This document shows positions 42,032 through 51,821 of a stretch of 64,000 nt of DNA, one piece after another. Position 1 is the stretch's first letter. The number at the start of each line of letters is the position of its first letter. The notes beneath the pieces were generated by a model, which was given only the letters and a program-made list of their open reading frames with translations, had not been told where the DNA came from and did no database searches. Origin of the DNA: Pandoraea communis (GTDB lineage: Bacteria > Pseudomonadota > Gammaproteobacteria > Burkholderiales > Burkholderiaceae). Where the stretch lies: contig NZ_CABPSJ010000002.1 in the NCBI RefSeq assembly GCF_902459745.1, positions 1-64,000 of the forward strand. Reading direction: 5' to 3'. The position numbers and the translations under genes are program-made.

Positions 42032-43312
42032 ATGCAAACGAAGCACACCGCCCACGGCCTCCGCTTCACCATCGCCGTCGTGCCCGACACTCAGAACTAC
42101 GTCAGCTATCGCAACCAGCGCGAAGCCGGTTTCCCATTCAATGCCCGCGAAATCCTGTGGGACATGATGCATTACATCGCCCGCAATGCCGTCAAGCACG
42201 GTGGTGAGATCGCTTTCGCCACCGGCCTGGGCGATATGTGGGAACACCAGTTGAGCTTCGATGTGGATGCCGAACATGCCGCACGCGGCGACAAGTCGGT
42301 CGCCAACCCGCTGCTCGAAGCGCTGATCCCGCCGTCGCCCGAACAAGTGGTCAATATAGAGATCCCGGCCATTACGGCGGCCTGGCAAATCCTGGACGGC
42401 GTGCTGCCGTTCTGCGTGATTCCGGGTAATCACGACCACGATCACATGTGGACCGATGCCAACCATCCGCCGCGCGAGGGTGCGAGCTTCGCCGAACTGA
42501 CTGTGGCCAATGTCGGCAGCGTGCACTGTGGTGGCCTGACCAACTGGAAGGCGAATTTCGGCGCGCACACGCCAATCTTCCGCAACAAGCCGTGGTACGT
42601 TGCGTCGTTCCGCGAAGGCGCCAACAGCGCACAGATCTTCACGGGCGCCACGCACCGCTTCCTGCACCTGGGGCTTGAAATGGCGCCCGACGCCGACGTA
42701 ATTGCCTGGGCCGAGTCGGTGATCGCCGCCTTTCCGGGCGTGCCGACAATCGTGTCCATCCACGAGTTCCTGAACGGTAACGGCGAGCGCGCGCCGCTCG
42801 ACTGTTTCGATCTGTCGCGCCTCGATCCGGAGCGTCACAACCCGGGCAAGCTCTGGGATCGCTTCGTGGCCCGTCACGATCAGATCCTGTGCGTGCTCAA
42901 CGGTCACTTCCATGGCGCGCGCCACCGCATGGACGAGAACCAGCATGGCCATCAGGTCATGCAGTTCTTGAGCAACTATCAGAGCCGCAAGCAATCGGTG
43001 CGCGGCACGGCTCCCCAAACGCCGGTGATCGACGGCATCGGCGACGGCTGGATTCGTTTGATGGAATTCGACCTGAAGGCAGAATGCCCGACGCTGCGCC
43101 TGCGCGCCTATTCGACTTACTTCAAGGCCTTCGCCAGCGACCTCCCCGACTACGCCACCTGGTACCGCGAAGAGCATCCCGACATGCCGGCCGACGAATT
43201 CCGCGCACTCGACGACTTCACCGTACCGCTGGTCGACTTCCATCAGCGATTTGCCCATGCCCGCATCGATCGCGACGAGGTCAACGACGCCACGCTGGCC
43301 CGCCACGCCTGA
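42032..43312 (+). CDS. Cytoplasmic calcineurin-like phosphoesterase
   Basis: A 426-residue metallophosphoesterase without a signal peptide. Metal-binding blocks are VVPDTQNY, ATGLGDMWEH, VIPGNHDHDH, IVSIHEFL and LNGHFHGARH, in the family order. The VPDTQNY opening marks the branch that includes large phosphodiesterase-like proteins. It is the first gene downstream of the repeat region, 128 bp before the porin gene, and its likely substrate is a phosphate ester or diester taken up by the adjacent Ugp-like importer. Confidence 0.88.
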   Translation: MQTKHTAHGLRFTIAVVPDTQNYVSYRNQREAGFPFNAREILWDMMHYIARNAVKHGGEIAFATGLGDMWEHQLSFDVDAEHAARGDKSVANPLLEALIPPSPEQVVNIEIPAITAAWQILDGVLPFCVIPGNHDHDHMWTDANHPPREGASFAELTVANVGSVHCGGLTNWKANFGAHTPIFRNKPWYVASFREGANSAQIFTGATHRFLHLGLEMAPDADVIAWAESVIAAFPGVPTIVSIHEFLNGNGERAPLDCFDLSRLDPERHNPGKLWDRFVARHDQILCVLNGHFHGARHRMDENQHGHQVMQFLSNYQSRKQSVRGTAPQTPVIDGIGDGWIRLMEFDLKAECPTLRLRAYSTYFKAFASDLPDYATWYREEHPDMPADEFRALDDFTVPLVDFHQRFAHARIDRDEVNDATLARHA

Positions 43313-43439
43313 TTCTCCATTTCGTCACTGAGCCATCCAACGCGTCACTAGCGCCGCGCGAGCGTCACCATCGTCGCGCCACCGCTGGCGACGCTCGCCC
43401 CGAACACATTGATCGTCATTGCCAAAACGAGTGCTCCAG

Positions 43440-44939
43440 ATGTTCTCCGACATTGATTCGAACGCCCGCTTGCCTGTACGTCCTGCCGGCGCCCCCAGCA
43501 CCGGACGCGCCACCCAGCTCCGCGTCCGCCGTTTGCCGGTCAGGCCCCTGCTGCTCGTCAACCTCGCCGCGCTGCTGTGTGCCACCCCCCAACTTCATGC
43601 CGCCGACCAGCAAACCGCCCAGGGCGGCAGCGACCCCGTCGTCGACGCCGTCAACCGAACGCAGATCGCCAATGACGCAGCGCTTTCGCGGGCCCCAGCC
43701 GAACAGGCCGCCCGCTGGGCCAACCTGATGCCGCGCGGCTTCAACCTGTCACTGCCGCCGCCGTCGGAGACGATCCTCCCGGAAGCCGGCGGTCTGCGCG
43801 ACAAGCTCGCCGACTACGGCATCGGCTGGTTCGGCATGAACGTCACCAGCGCGGCCAACAATCTGCTCAGTGGCTCGGCCAAGAGCCTGCACGGACAACG
43901 ACAGTACAACGGCCAGACGTTCACCTACGTCGACAATCTGTACATGGGCGTGACGTATGACCTGGCGCAGCATGGTATCCCGGACGGCCAGATCTATCTG
44001 GCGGGGATGTTCACCCGTACCAACTGGGCGCCGATGGGCCCGAACAAGTTTGGCCTGTCGGAAGCGAGCTACTACCAGACGCTGTTCAACAAGCGACTCG
44101 AAGTGAAGCTGGGCTACCTGATCAGTACCTGGGAGTTCATCAACACGAACGTCGGCGGCAGCCTGTCGACGAGCGTGTTCGGCGCCTCGGGCAGCATCCC
44201 GATCCAGGGAGGCTACTCCAACAATGCAACACCCACGCCGGGCATCGTGCTGAAGTACAACATCAACAAGAACTGGTACGCAAAGGCAACGGCCGAGCGT
44301 GCCGTCAATCCTGACGGCCTGACCAAGGAAATTCACGAGAACCCGACGTCGTTCAAGTTCACTACGGTGAATTCCGGTGCGCTCTATATCGGCGAACTCG
44401 GCTATCAGCGCAATCCGTCGGAAGGCGTCGCACAGGAGTGGATTCGTGGCGGTGCCGCCTACAACACCAGCAGCTACAACAGCTTCGAGAACCTGGGCAC
44501 GCGCGTAGGCCACAACAGTTGGTACTACCTGCTCGCCGACCGTCAGTTGTGGCAGAAGTCGCCGGCGGGCTCCCCCGGCCGCGGTCTGTACATCGGGGCG
44601 TCGGTGATGTATGCGCCGCCATACGCCAACGCCGTGAGCCAATACTACGAGCTGCGCCTGTACGCCAAGGGCATTTTTGATAGCCGTCCGTACGACATGA
44701 TTTCGCTGGTCGCCACCGACACGGTCTGGGGCCGCGATGCGATGAACTACTACGCCAGCAAGGGCAGTCTGGTTCACCGCGACAGTATGGCCATCACGCT
44801 GTCGTATAGCGCGCGTGTCACACGCGGTGTCTATGCTGGCATCGGTCTCGGCTACGTGAACCATCCGACCAGCATCGTCTACCAGACCGGAACAGGCTCG
44901 GCACTGAACCTGCTTGGCAACCTCAACATCTTCTTCTGA
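43440..44939 (+). CDS. Outer-membrane porin, carbohydrate-selective (OprB-like)
   Basis: A 499-residue beta-barrel protein. A long N-terminus leads to a signal peptide at about 38-55 (LLLVNLAALLCATPQLHAA). The barrel part is rich in alternating aromatic strands (GIGWFGMNVTSAANNLLSG, NKRLEVKLGYLISTWEFINTNVGGSL, GLYIGASVMYAPPYANAVSQYYELRLYAKG) and ends with the required C-terminal Phe (LLGNLNIFF). The layout resembles OprB. The ATG at 43440 is chosen over a TTG seven codons earlier; neither has a clear Shine-Dalgarno. It starts a porin-to-ABC run and probably admits the ABC substrate. Confidence 0.85.
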   Translation: MFSDIDSNARLPVRPAGAPSTGRATQLRVRRLPVRPLLLVNLAALLCATPQLHAADQQTAQGGSDPVVDAVNRTQIANDAALSRAPAEQAARWANLMPRGFNLSLPPPSETILPEAGGLRDKLADYGIGWFGMNVTSAANNLLSGSAKSLHGQRQYNGQTFTYVDNLYMGVTYDLAQHGIPDGQIYLAGMFTRTNWAPMGPNKFGLSEASYYQTLFNKRLEVKLGYLISTWEFINTNVGGSLSTSVFGASGSIPIQGGYSNNATPTPGIVLKYNINKNWYAKATAERAVNPDGLTKEIHENPTSFKFTTVNSGALYIGELGYQRNPSEGVAQEWIRGGAAYNTSSYNSFENLGTRVGHNSWYYLLADRQLWQKSPAGSPGRGLYIGASVMYAPPYANAVSQYYELRLYAKGIFDSRPYDMISLVATDTVWGRDAMNYYASKGSLVHRDSMAITLSYSARVTRGVYAGIGLGYVNHPTSIVYQTGTGSALNLLGNLNIFF

Positions 44940-44954
44940 CCCGAGAACCCGATC

Positions 44955-46235
44955 ATGCGCAAATTTCCCCTGATCGCCGGCCTGAGCGCGGCAGCAACCT
45001 TCGCGCTCGCGCCGGGGCCGGCTGCCGCCGCCCCGGTCACCATCACCTTCTACAATTACAACCTGGCCAGCACAGGCGCCGGGGCCGACGCTACCCGCAA
45101 GCTGATCCAGGAGTTCATGGCCGGCCATCCGGACATCAAGGTCAATGCCGTTGGCGTGAACGTCACAACGATCACCGCCCGCATTCAAGCCGACACGGCG
45201 GCACAGCGCCCGGTCGACCTGGCACAGGTGGTTTTCAGCGATCTGGATTTCGTCGCCCGCAACTTCGGCGCGAAGCCATTGGAAACGGTTGCCGGCGCAG
45301 ACGCCCTCACCGCCCATGAGGCCGGCATGGCACCGCGCACCGTCAAGCTCGGCATGCTCGACGGCAAGACCTACGGCATGGCGTATACGTTGTCCACGCC
45401 AGTGCTCTTCTATAACGCAGACCTGTTCAAGGCCGCAGGGCTCGATCCCGACCATCCGCCGCAAACGTGGGGGGAAGTGAAGTCTGCCGCCCTGGCAATC
45501 AAGCGCCAGGGCCACGCCGGATTTGCCGCAGGACTGTTCGGTAACAGCGCGTCGGACTGGATGATGCAGGGCGTGCTGCGCTCCAACGGCGGCGCAGTGA
45601 TTTCGCCGGACCGCAAGACGCTGACGTTCTCGTCGCCCGATTCCGTCGGCGCCATCACGATGCTGCGCGACATGAACGACGCCGGGGCCTTCGAGAAGAT
45701 GGATACCATGGCCGCCATGGAATCGATGGCCGCCGGCAATCTCGGCATGTACCTGGAGACGAGCGCGCTGCAGAACTACATGCTGGGCGCCGCCAAGGGC
45801 AAGTTCGACCTGCGCGGCACGGCCATGCCGAGTTTTGGCGACAAGCCAGCGCGACCGAACAACTCGGGTAGCGCGCTGGTCATCCTGTCGCAGGATCCGG
45901 CGCGTCAGCGCGCAGCGTGGGAACTGATGAAGTTCCTGACGTCCAAACGGGCCTACGCCGTCATCACGTCGGAAATCGGGTACCTCCCTCTGCGACCGGA
46001 CATCGTCGACGACCCGAAATACCTCGGCGCGTGGTCGAAGACACATCCGATGATTCGCCCGAACCTGAAGCAGTTGAGCGTGCTGGAGCCGTGGGTGCCG
46101 ATGCCCGGCCCGAACTATCGCCAGATCACCAAGATCATGATGGACGCGATGGAACAAGCCGTGCGAGGTGGCGCCAACGTCAGTGCAACGCTCGCAGCCG
46201 CGCAAGACAAGGCCCAGCGACTCATCCCGCGCTGA
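44955..46235 (+). CDS. ABC transporter substrate-binding protein, family 1 (UgpB-like)
   Basis: A 426-residue periplasmic protein with a signal peptide ending AAAAP at about residue 25. The mature part opens VTITFYNYNLASTGAGADATRKLIQEFMAGHPDIKVNAVGVN and contains YGMAYTLSTPVLFYNADLFKAAGLDPDHPPQTWGE, standard for family 1 binding proteins (maltose, glycerol-3-phosphate). FLTSKRAYAVITSEIGYLPLR is the usual C-terminal block. Start 15 bp after the porin stop. Confidence 0.92.
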   Translation: MRKFPLIAGLSAAATFALAPGPAAAAPVTITFYNYNLASTGAGADATRKLIQEFMAGHPDIKVNAVGVNVTTITARIQADTAAQRPVDLAQVVFSDLDFVARNFGAKPLETVAGADALTAHEAGMAPRTVKLGMLDGKTYGMAYTLSTPVLFYNADLFKAAGLDPDHPPQTWGEVKSAALAIKRQGHAGFAAGLFGNSASDWMMQGVLRSNGGAVISPDRKTLTFSSPDSVGAITMLRDMNDAGAFEKMDTMAAMESMAAGNLGMYLETSALQNYMLGAAKGKFDLRGTAMPSFGDKPARPNNSGSALVILSQDPARQRAAWELMKFLTSKRAYAVITSEIGYLPLRPDIVDDPKYLGAWSKTHPMIRPNLKQLSVLEPWVPMPGPNYRQITKIMMDAMEQAVRGGANVSATLAAAQDKAQRLIPR

Positions 46236-46353
46236 TCGCCGTACTGGAAACACGTGAATCCATGCGCCGGACCGTTGCCCTGCCACTCCCTTGGGAAGTT
46301 GATGCGGGACGCAAGGTCAGCGGGCCGGCGCAGCGCACGACTTCGAGAACTCC

Positions 46354-47292
46354 ATGACAGACTTGCCCCTCAGCCACGCAGTTGCCGGCGCGCCGCCGCG
46401 CCTGCGGACGTGGCGCGTTCACCGCATTGCGCCGTGGCTCTATATCCTGCCGGCGACGGTCACGTTCCTGACCTGGGTCTACGAGCCGCTCTGTCGTGCG
46501 GTCTGGCTGAGCTTTTTCGATTGGAACATGCTGCCCACGTCCGAGAAAACCCTTGTCGGCTGGGAGAACTACCGCAACATCCTCGGGCTCGACCAACTCT
46601 GGCAGGCAGCCGCCAACACCGGGCTGTCGATCGTCGGTCTGCTGCCTGTCGCCGTGGCGTTGCCGCTGGCCATTGCGATATATACCGAAGACCTGCCCAG
46701 GCGCGCACGCAATCTCTACCGTGCGTTGATCTTCGTACCGATGATCATTGCGCCGGTCGTGGCCGCCACAGTCTGGCGCTGGCTGCTCGACCCCGGCCAC
46801 GGCATCGTCAATCTGGGGTTGCAGGCGCTCGGCTTCTCACCGATCGATTTCCTCAACGATCCGCGTTACGCGCTGTGGACCATCATTGGCATCACCGGCT
46901 GGAAGCTGATGGGCTTCTCGACGCTGATCTTCTCTGCGGCGAACGCCAACATCAACCCGTCGCTGATCGAGGCCGCACGCATGGACGGCGCCACGCACTG
47001 GGCCATCGTGCGCGACATCCGCCTGCCGCTGCTGTCGTCGAACGTGCTGTTCCTCACGATGATGACGATCCTGCTCGGTGCACAGTGGAGTTTTGCCTAT
47101 ATCAACGTGCTCACCCAGGGCGGGCCGCTGGGCGCGACGACCAACCTTTACTACCTGCTGTGGGATTTCGGCTTCTCGAGCCTGTCGGTGGGTTGGGCGT
47201 CGGCATCGGCCGTGCTCCTGTTCGCCATGTTCGGCGCGATCGCCTTCGTGTTGCTTCGTCTGATCGACCGGTACTCATTCCATGACAATTGA
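46354..47292 (+). CDS. ABC transporter permease (UgpA/MalF-like)
   Basis: A 312-residue inner-membrane permease with six helices. The ATPase-coupling EAA loop is LIEAARMDGATHWAIVRDIRLPLL, near the C-terminus. The opening HRIAPWLYILPATVTFLTWVYEPLCRAVWLSFFDWN is typical of sugar and glycerol-3-phosphate permeases. The last 11 bp overlap the second permease, showing translational coupling. Confidence 0.93.
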   Translation: MTDLPLSHAVAGAPPRLRTWRVHRIAPWLYILPATVTFLTWVYEPLCRAVWLSFFDWNMLPTSEKTLVGWENYRNILGLDQLWQAAANTGLSIVGLLPVAVALPLAIAIYTEDLPRRARNLYRALIFVPMIIAPVVAATVWRWLLDPGHGIVNLGLQALGFSPIDFLNDPRYALWTIIGITGWKLMGFSTLIFSAANANINPSLIEAARMDGATHWAIVRDIRLPLLSSNVLFLTMMTILLGAQWSFAYINVLTQGGPLGATTNLYYLLWDFGFSSLSVGWASASAVLLFAMFGAIAFVLLRLIDRYSFHDN

Positions 47293-48166
47293 TCTCACCG
47301 CACGTCAATCCGGAAGCTCGACCACCGTCGCTGCGTCGGTGCGCCGCCTCCCCCTCACCCGTGTAGCGCATCGTGCTGGGGGGCACGCGATCATGATTCT
47401 GCTGTCGGTGATGTGCGTGTTCCCCTTGTACTGGATGCTCGCCAGTTCGCTGCGCCCCGCCAACGAGATTTTCGAGACGACGCTTTGGCCTTCCCACGCA
47501 TCTCTGGAAAGCTACCGCGTCGCGCTCGATGCCATCCCGATCGTGCAGATGTTGCTGAACACGCTGATCGTTTCCGTCGCGGTCACTGTCATCCAGTGCT
47601 TCACGGGCTTGCTGGCGGCTTATGGGTTCGTGCGCTGGCAGTTCCGCGGCAACAAGTTCGTGTTCGGGCTGTTTGCGCTGACGTGGTTGGTGCCGTTTCA
47701 GGTGGTGATGATCCCCAACTACCTGCTTGTCGCCAAGCTGGGGCTGCTCGACAGCCTGAGCGCGCTGATCCTGCCGCACTTTGCGTCGGCGTTCGCCATC
47801 ATGATGTTGGCCCAGGCGATGCGCGCGTTCCCGCGTGAAGTGCTGGAGGCTGCGCGCATAGATGGCGCCGGCAGTTGGCGTGTACTGTGGGAGATTGTCA
47901 CGCCAAGCCTGCGGGGCACATTGGCGTCGCTGGCGATCCTCGTCTTCATCTCCACATGGAATGAGTACTTCTGGCCCCTGTTGCTCTCGCGTACCGCCGA
48001 GAACAGCGTGATCCAGATCGGCATCCAGATGTTCATGACGTCGGAAGGCACACTGTGGGGCCCACTGATGGCGGCCTCGACGATGGCCAGCCTGCCGGTG
48101 CTCGCCATCTATCTCGTACTGCAACGCCAGGTCGTGCAGTCGTTCATGAAGTCCGGCATTCGATGA
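47282..48166 (+). CDS. ABC transporter permease (UgpE/MalG-like)
   Basis: A 294-residue permease with six helices. The EAA loop is VLEAARIDGAGSWRVLWEIVTPSLRGT. Motifs FPLYWMLASSLRPANEIF and LTWLVPFQVVMIPNYLLVAKLGLLDSLSALILPH belong to the MalG family. It partners the preceding permease to form the transmembrane channel. Confidence 0.93.
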   Translation: MTIDLTARQSGSSTTVAASVRRLPLTRVAHRAGGHAIMILLSVMCVFPLYWMLASSLRPANEIFETTLWPSHASLESYRVALDAIPIVQMLLNTLIVSVAVTVIQCFTGLLAAYGFVRWQFRGNKFVFGLFALTWLVPFQVVMIPNYLLVAKLGLLDSLSALILPHFASAFAIMMLAQAMRAFPREVLEAARIDGAGSWRVLWEIVTPSLRGTLASLAILVFISTWNEYFWPLLLSRTAENSVIQIGIQMFMTSEGTLWGPLMAASTMASLPVLAIYLVLQRQVVQSFMKSGIR

Positions 48167-48244
48167 CAACGCGCCCATTGCCCGCTTGCGCACTCCCATT
48201 TTTTTGCGGCGGCTGCCGCAACCACGAATTGAACAGGTGATTCG

Positions 48245-49399
48245 ATGACAACGCTTGCACTGCGCGGTCTCAAGAAGGTCTACGACCACAAACAGGTGCT
48301 CCACGGCATCGATCTGGACATTGCCGATGGCGAGTTCGTCGTGCTGGTCGGACCGTCCGGTTGTGGCAAATCGACGTTGATCCGCATGATCGCGGGCCTG
48401 GAGGACATCTCCGAGGGCGACCTGTCGATCGACGCGCGCCGGGTCAACGACGTCGAGCCGGCCGATCGCGGCTGTGCGATGGTGTTCCAGAACTACGCCC
48501 TGTATCCCCACATGACCGTGCAGGACAACATCGCCTATCCTCTGAAGATCGCCGGCGTGGGGAAAGCCGAGCGGGTGCGCCGCGCGCAGGCGGTAGCCGC
48601 AACGCTGGGACTGGATACGCTGCTGGACCGGCGGCCCGCCCAACTCTCGGGCGGACAGCGTCAGCGGGTAGCGATGGGGCGTGCGATCGTGCGTGAACCA
48701 GCGGTCTTTTTATTCGACGAACCGCTGTCCAACCTAGACGCGAAGCTTCGCATCCAGATGCGAATCGAGATCCGGCGCCTGCATAAGCGGCTCAAAGCGA
48801 CGAGCGTCTTCGTCACGCACGATCAGGTCGAGGCGATGACGCTGGCCGACAAGCTGGTAGTGATGAACGGTGGCAGGCTGGAGCAGATCGGCACGCCGAC
48901 CGAAGTCTACCGGCAGCCAGCGTCGACGTTCGTTGCAACGTTCCTAGGCTCACCGCCGATGAACCTGCTGGAGGCTCACGTGAGCGCCCCGGGAGAAGTC
49001 GTGCTCGACGCGGCGCCCTCATGCAGGATTGCCTTTCCGGGACTTGCACTGGCGGTCGGTGAGCGATTCACGTTGGGGATTCGCCCCGAGGATATCCGCG
49101 TGGCGGATGGGCGCAGTCATACGTTGGCCGGCCGCATCGAGCTCGTTGAGGAGCTCGGCGGTAGCCATGTCGCGTATTGCTGGGTCGGCGAATCGAATGT
49201 CGCGGTAGTCCTGCCACGGGAGCGCGTCGTCAAGGACGGCACTGCCCTGCCCCTGGAGTTCCCGGCTGCGGCGATGCACACGTTCGATACGCAGTCGGGG
49301 AAACGATTGCCTGACATTGCGCAATTCGAGGAGGATTCATCCAAAATCGTTAAGGTCACAGTCGCCCCAAATCAGCACGTCAGTGCGCTCCAGCGCTGA
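48245..49399 (+). CDS. ABC transporter ATP-binding protein (UgpC/MalK-like)
   Basis: A 384-residue ATPase. Walker A is [13 protein letters not shown], the Q-loop [13 protein letters not shown], the signature [15 protein letters not shown], Walker [17 protein letters not shown] and the H-loop [16 protein letters not shown]-terminal TOBE/OB regulatory domain follows (about 240-360), with [14 protein letters not shown], as in MalK and UgpC. It completes a five-gene set: porin, binding protein, two permeases and ATPase. Confidence 0.94.
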   Translation: MTTLALRGLKKVYDHKQVLHGIDLDIADGEFVVLVGPSGCGKSTLIRMIAGLEDISEGDLSIDARRVNDVEPADRGCAMVFQNYALYPHMTVQDNIAYPLKIAGVGKAERVRRAQAVAATLGLDTLLDRRPAQLSGGQRQRVAMGRAIVREPAVFLFDEPLSNLDAKLRIQMRIEIRRLHKRLKATSVFVTHDQVEAMTLADKLVVMNGGRLEQIGTPTEVYRQPASTFVATFLGSPPMNLLEAHVSAPGEVVLDAAPSCRIAFPGLALAVGERFTLGIRPEDIRVADGRSHTLAGRIELVEELGGSHVAYCWVGESNVAVVLPRERVVKDGTALPLEFPAAAMHTFDTQSGKRLPDIAQFEEDSSKIVKVTVAPNQHVSALQR

Positions 49400-49480
49400 G
49401 TTCAGGGCCCGCAGGGAAACCCGAAAGGCACCATCCCAAATTCGGAACTTCATGATGCAGCGATCCGGGCCATCGCAAAA

Positions 49481-50632
49481 TCACACGACACTAGCCGCCG
49501 TCGGTAGCGCCTGATGGCGCGACAGACGGCGCGCTGCCGGGCCGCTGACATAGCGATGCAGCACCCCGCCGAGAATCGTGCATACCACCAGCACCGGCAG
49601 GTAGACGAGGAATGTCCAGCGCATGTCGCCGCCGGCCATCGCGAGATAGGCCGGTGTCACGGCCAGCACGACAAACATGTGGCTCAGATAGATCTCGTAG
49701 CTCCATCGGCCCATTTGCGTGAGCCACCCTAACCCGCGCGGCACGGCACGTGTCGACCCATGTGCGGCAGCGAGCCAGAGCGCGGCGCTCACGCAAAGCA
49801 GCAACATGATGAAATCGTGCAGCAGCCCTCCCAGCACGTCGCCGAAAAAGACCACGGCGATCAAACCCGCCACGCCTGCGGCGCCGGCAAACTTTGCCGC
49901 GCCGCGCGGAAGCGTCACCCGTTGCATAGCCAATGCCGTGAGCACACCCCATGCAATGGCCGCCATGCCGGGCAGGTACGCCTTCTCTTGCCAGATTTCG
50001 TTGCCCTGAAGTGCGGCACGCGTCCACGGTAGCGACATGGCCAACGCGACAAGCGCAAGCACGCGCCAGGGGCCTCGCAGCACCAGACAGAGCAGCGGAA
50101 AGGCCAGATAGAAGCACTCTTCGATGGACAGCGACCAGAGGACGTCCCACGCACCGGGCAGCCAGTTCGTGCGGCCCTCGTACCAGTTCAGCGTCATGGT
50201 CAGCGCGGCGCCCAGCGCACCGGCGAGCGATTGCCCGGGCTTGTTGATGACGAAGCCCGGTACAGCCATCCAGTGCATGACGGCAAGCACGGCCAGCAGC
50301 AACAGCAGGAGCGGAAAGATGCGCGCGGCACGCAAGGCGTAGAAGTGACGCCAGCGCAATGCGTCGAGCGAGCCGTAGCGTTCCAGCGAACGGCGCGTAA
50401 TGACGAAGCCGGAGATCACAAAGAACACGAACACGGCCTCATAGCCGTTGAAGCTCAGGCCGTCGATTACGCGTTTGGGCAGTACATCGCCCAACAGACT
50501 CGGGCCGAGCGGCAAACGGAACCTGAGCGCGAGGTGATGCACGACCACGAAAAGAATGGACAAGCCGCGCAACAGATCGATACCGTCGTTGCGCGTGCGG
50601 GGCGGCGTCTCGTGCGCCGGGTGAAAAACCAT
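49481..50632 (-). CDS. Acyltransferase 3 family membrane protein (OafA/YrhL)
   Basis: A 383-residue integral membrane protein with about ten helices. The family opening GIDLLRGLSILFVVVHHLALRF contains the conserved His pair; FFVISGFVITRRSLER and WSLSIEECFYLAFPLLC are further signatures. Such enzymes O-acylate lipopolysaccharide, exopolysaccharide or other surface sugars. AAGGAG six bases before the ATG. It stands alone; no polysaccharide genes are adjacent, so the target is unknown. Confidence 0.92.
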   Translation of the reverse strand: MVFHPAHETPPRTRNDGIDLLRGLSILFVVVHHLALRFRLPLGPSLLGDVLPKRVIDGLSFNGYEAVFVFFVISGFVITRRSLERYGSLDALRWRHFYALRAARIFPLLLLLLAVLAVMHWMAVPGFVINKPGQSLAGALGAALTMTLNWYEGRTNWLPGAWDVLWSLSIEECFYLAFPLLCLVLRGPWRVLALVALAMSLPWTRAALQGNEIWQEKAYLPGMAAIAWGVLTALAMQRVTLPRGAAKFAGAAGVAGLIAVVFFGDVLGGLLHDFIMLLLCVSAALWLAAAHGSTRAVPRGLGWLTQMGRWSYEIYLSHMFVVLAVTPAYLAMAGGDMRWTFLVYLPVLVVCTILGGVLHRYVSGPAARRLSRHQALPTAASVV

Positions 50633-50919
50633 GAAATCTCCTTAGCCGATATGTCGGGGGCCACATCCGCGGCCATCCTACTATGCCCCCGCCGCCGGGA
50701 TCACCCGTCGAATCCAACGGGGGCTGACCTCAGGTCGCAATGCCCCGCGTGACGGGTCTCATCCGAACCGCCGGACCGCGCCGAACGATTCGCCGGAAAA
50801 TGTGTCTGACCCTATCGGTCCGCGCCGTCCGGGGTCACGCTTTCTCCCAATTGCGGTGGCGCGCGTAAGATAGCGCTTTCGCCCGAGGCCCTCTGCCGTC
50901 GGGCCGTCTTTCGGAAGTC

Positions 50920-51600
50920 ATGCTTAGCTCCTGGATCACCATTACCAATTTCGGCAGTGCCGCTGTGACGGTGCCCGCCGCTGCCGCCCTGACCCTCTGG
51001 TTGCTCTCAGCCCGTGCCTGGCGCATAGCCTTCACATGGGTGGCGCTGTTTGGGGCGGGAGCGCTCGTCGTCGCGGTCTCCAAGGTCATGTTCCTCGGCT
51101 GGGGACTCGGCGTACGCGAACTCGATTTCACCGGGGTCAGCGGCCATACGATGCTCGCCGCGACGGTCTACCCGGTTATCGCCTGGCTGCTTTTGCGCCG
51201 CTTCGCGTGGCCGTGGCGGGTGCTTGGCATGGCTGCCGCAATGGCGGGCAGCGTGGCTGTCGGCGTGTCGCGGGTGGCGCTCTCGGCGCACTCGATTTCC
51301 GAGTCGGCGGCGGGCTGTGCCGTCGGCTTCGCCGTCTGCGCGGCCTTTGCATGGTTCACACGCCGCGAGGAAGCGCCCGAACTCAAGACCCTGCCCATGG
51401 CGGCAAGTCTGTTCGTACTCGTGATGTGGCTGCATGGCGAGCAGGTGCCAACGCAGCGCTGGATTACCCACATCGCGCTGACGCTGTCCGGCCATGAACA
51501 GCCGTTCCGCCGGATCAGTTGGCTCGCCCGCAAGCCCTCCCCGCCGCCCACCGTCCCCACGCTCCCGCCTGCTAAGGGAATCCCCACGCCCTCGCGGTAA
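50920..51600 (+). CDS. PAP2 family phosphatase
   Basis: A 226-residue membrane phosphatase with about six helices. The active-site motifs are FTGVSGHTM (second motif, Ser-Gly-His) and VGVSRVALSAHSISE (third, Arg and His). The first KxxxxxxRP motif is weak: VSKVMFLGWGLGVRELD keeps Lys and Arg but not Pro. Members dephosphorylate lipid phosphates such as phosphatidate or undecaprenyl pyrophosphate. The proline-rich C-terminal tail after residue 200 is unusual. Confidence 0.85.
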   Translation: MLSSWITITNFGSAAVTVPAAAALTLWLLSARAWRIAFTWVALFGAGALVVAVSKVMFLGWGLGVRELDFTGVSGHTMLAATVYPVIAWLLLRRFAWPWRVLGMAAAMAGSVAVGVSRVALSAHSISESAAGCAVGFAVCAAFAWFTRREEAPELKTLPMAASLFVLVMWLHGEQVPTQRWITHIALTLSGHEQPFRRISWLARKPSPPPTVPTLPPAKGIPTPSR

Positions 51601-51821
51601 CCCGTCTTCGCTGGCGAGGACGACGCCCGCACGCACGCACGCAACTTGTCGCAGATCACGATACTCTTGGGTGGCGTGCGTTATATTCTCCGGAACGCCC
51701 GAAATCGCATTGATGTCACGGCAAGGCGCGGACTGCCGCCCCTTGCCGCGCTTTCTCTTCCTGCTACGGCCGCACATGGCACGCGCTCTCATGCCGGCGG
51801 CAAGCCCGAACGGAGTCCGCC

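Noticed and set aside
41984-43306. 440-residue minus-strand open frame
   Set aside because: Antisense to the phosphoesterase gene; the plus-strand frame has all metal-binding motifs.
43749-46286. 845-residue minus-strand open frame
   Set aside because: It is antisense to the porin and binding-protein genes, is His/Arg/Gly-rich and has no domain. High-GC third positions keep this frame open.
47111-48643. 510-residue minus-strand open frame
   Set aside because: Antisense to permease and ATPase genes; Gln/His/Arg-rich, no motifs.
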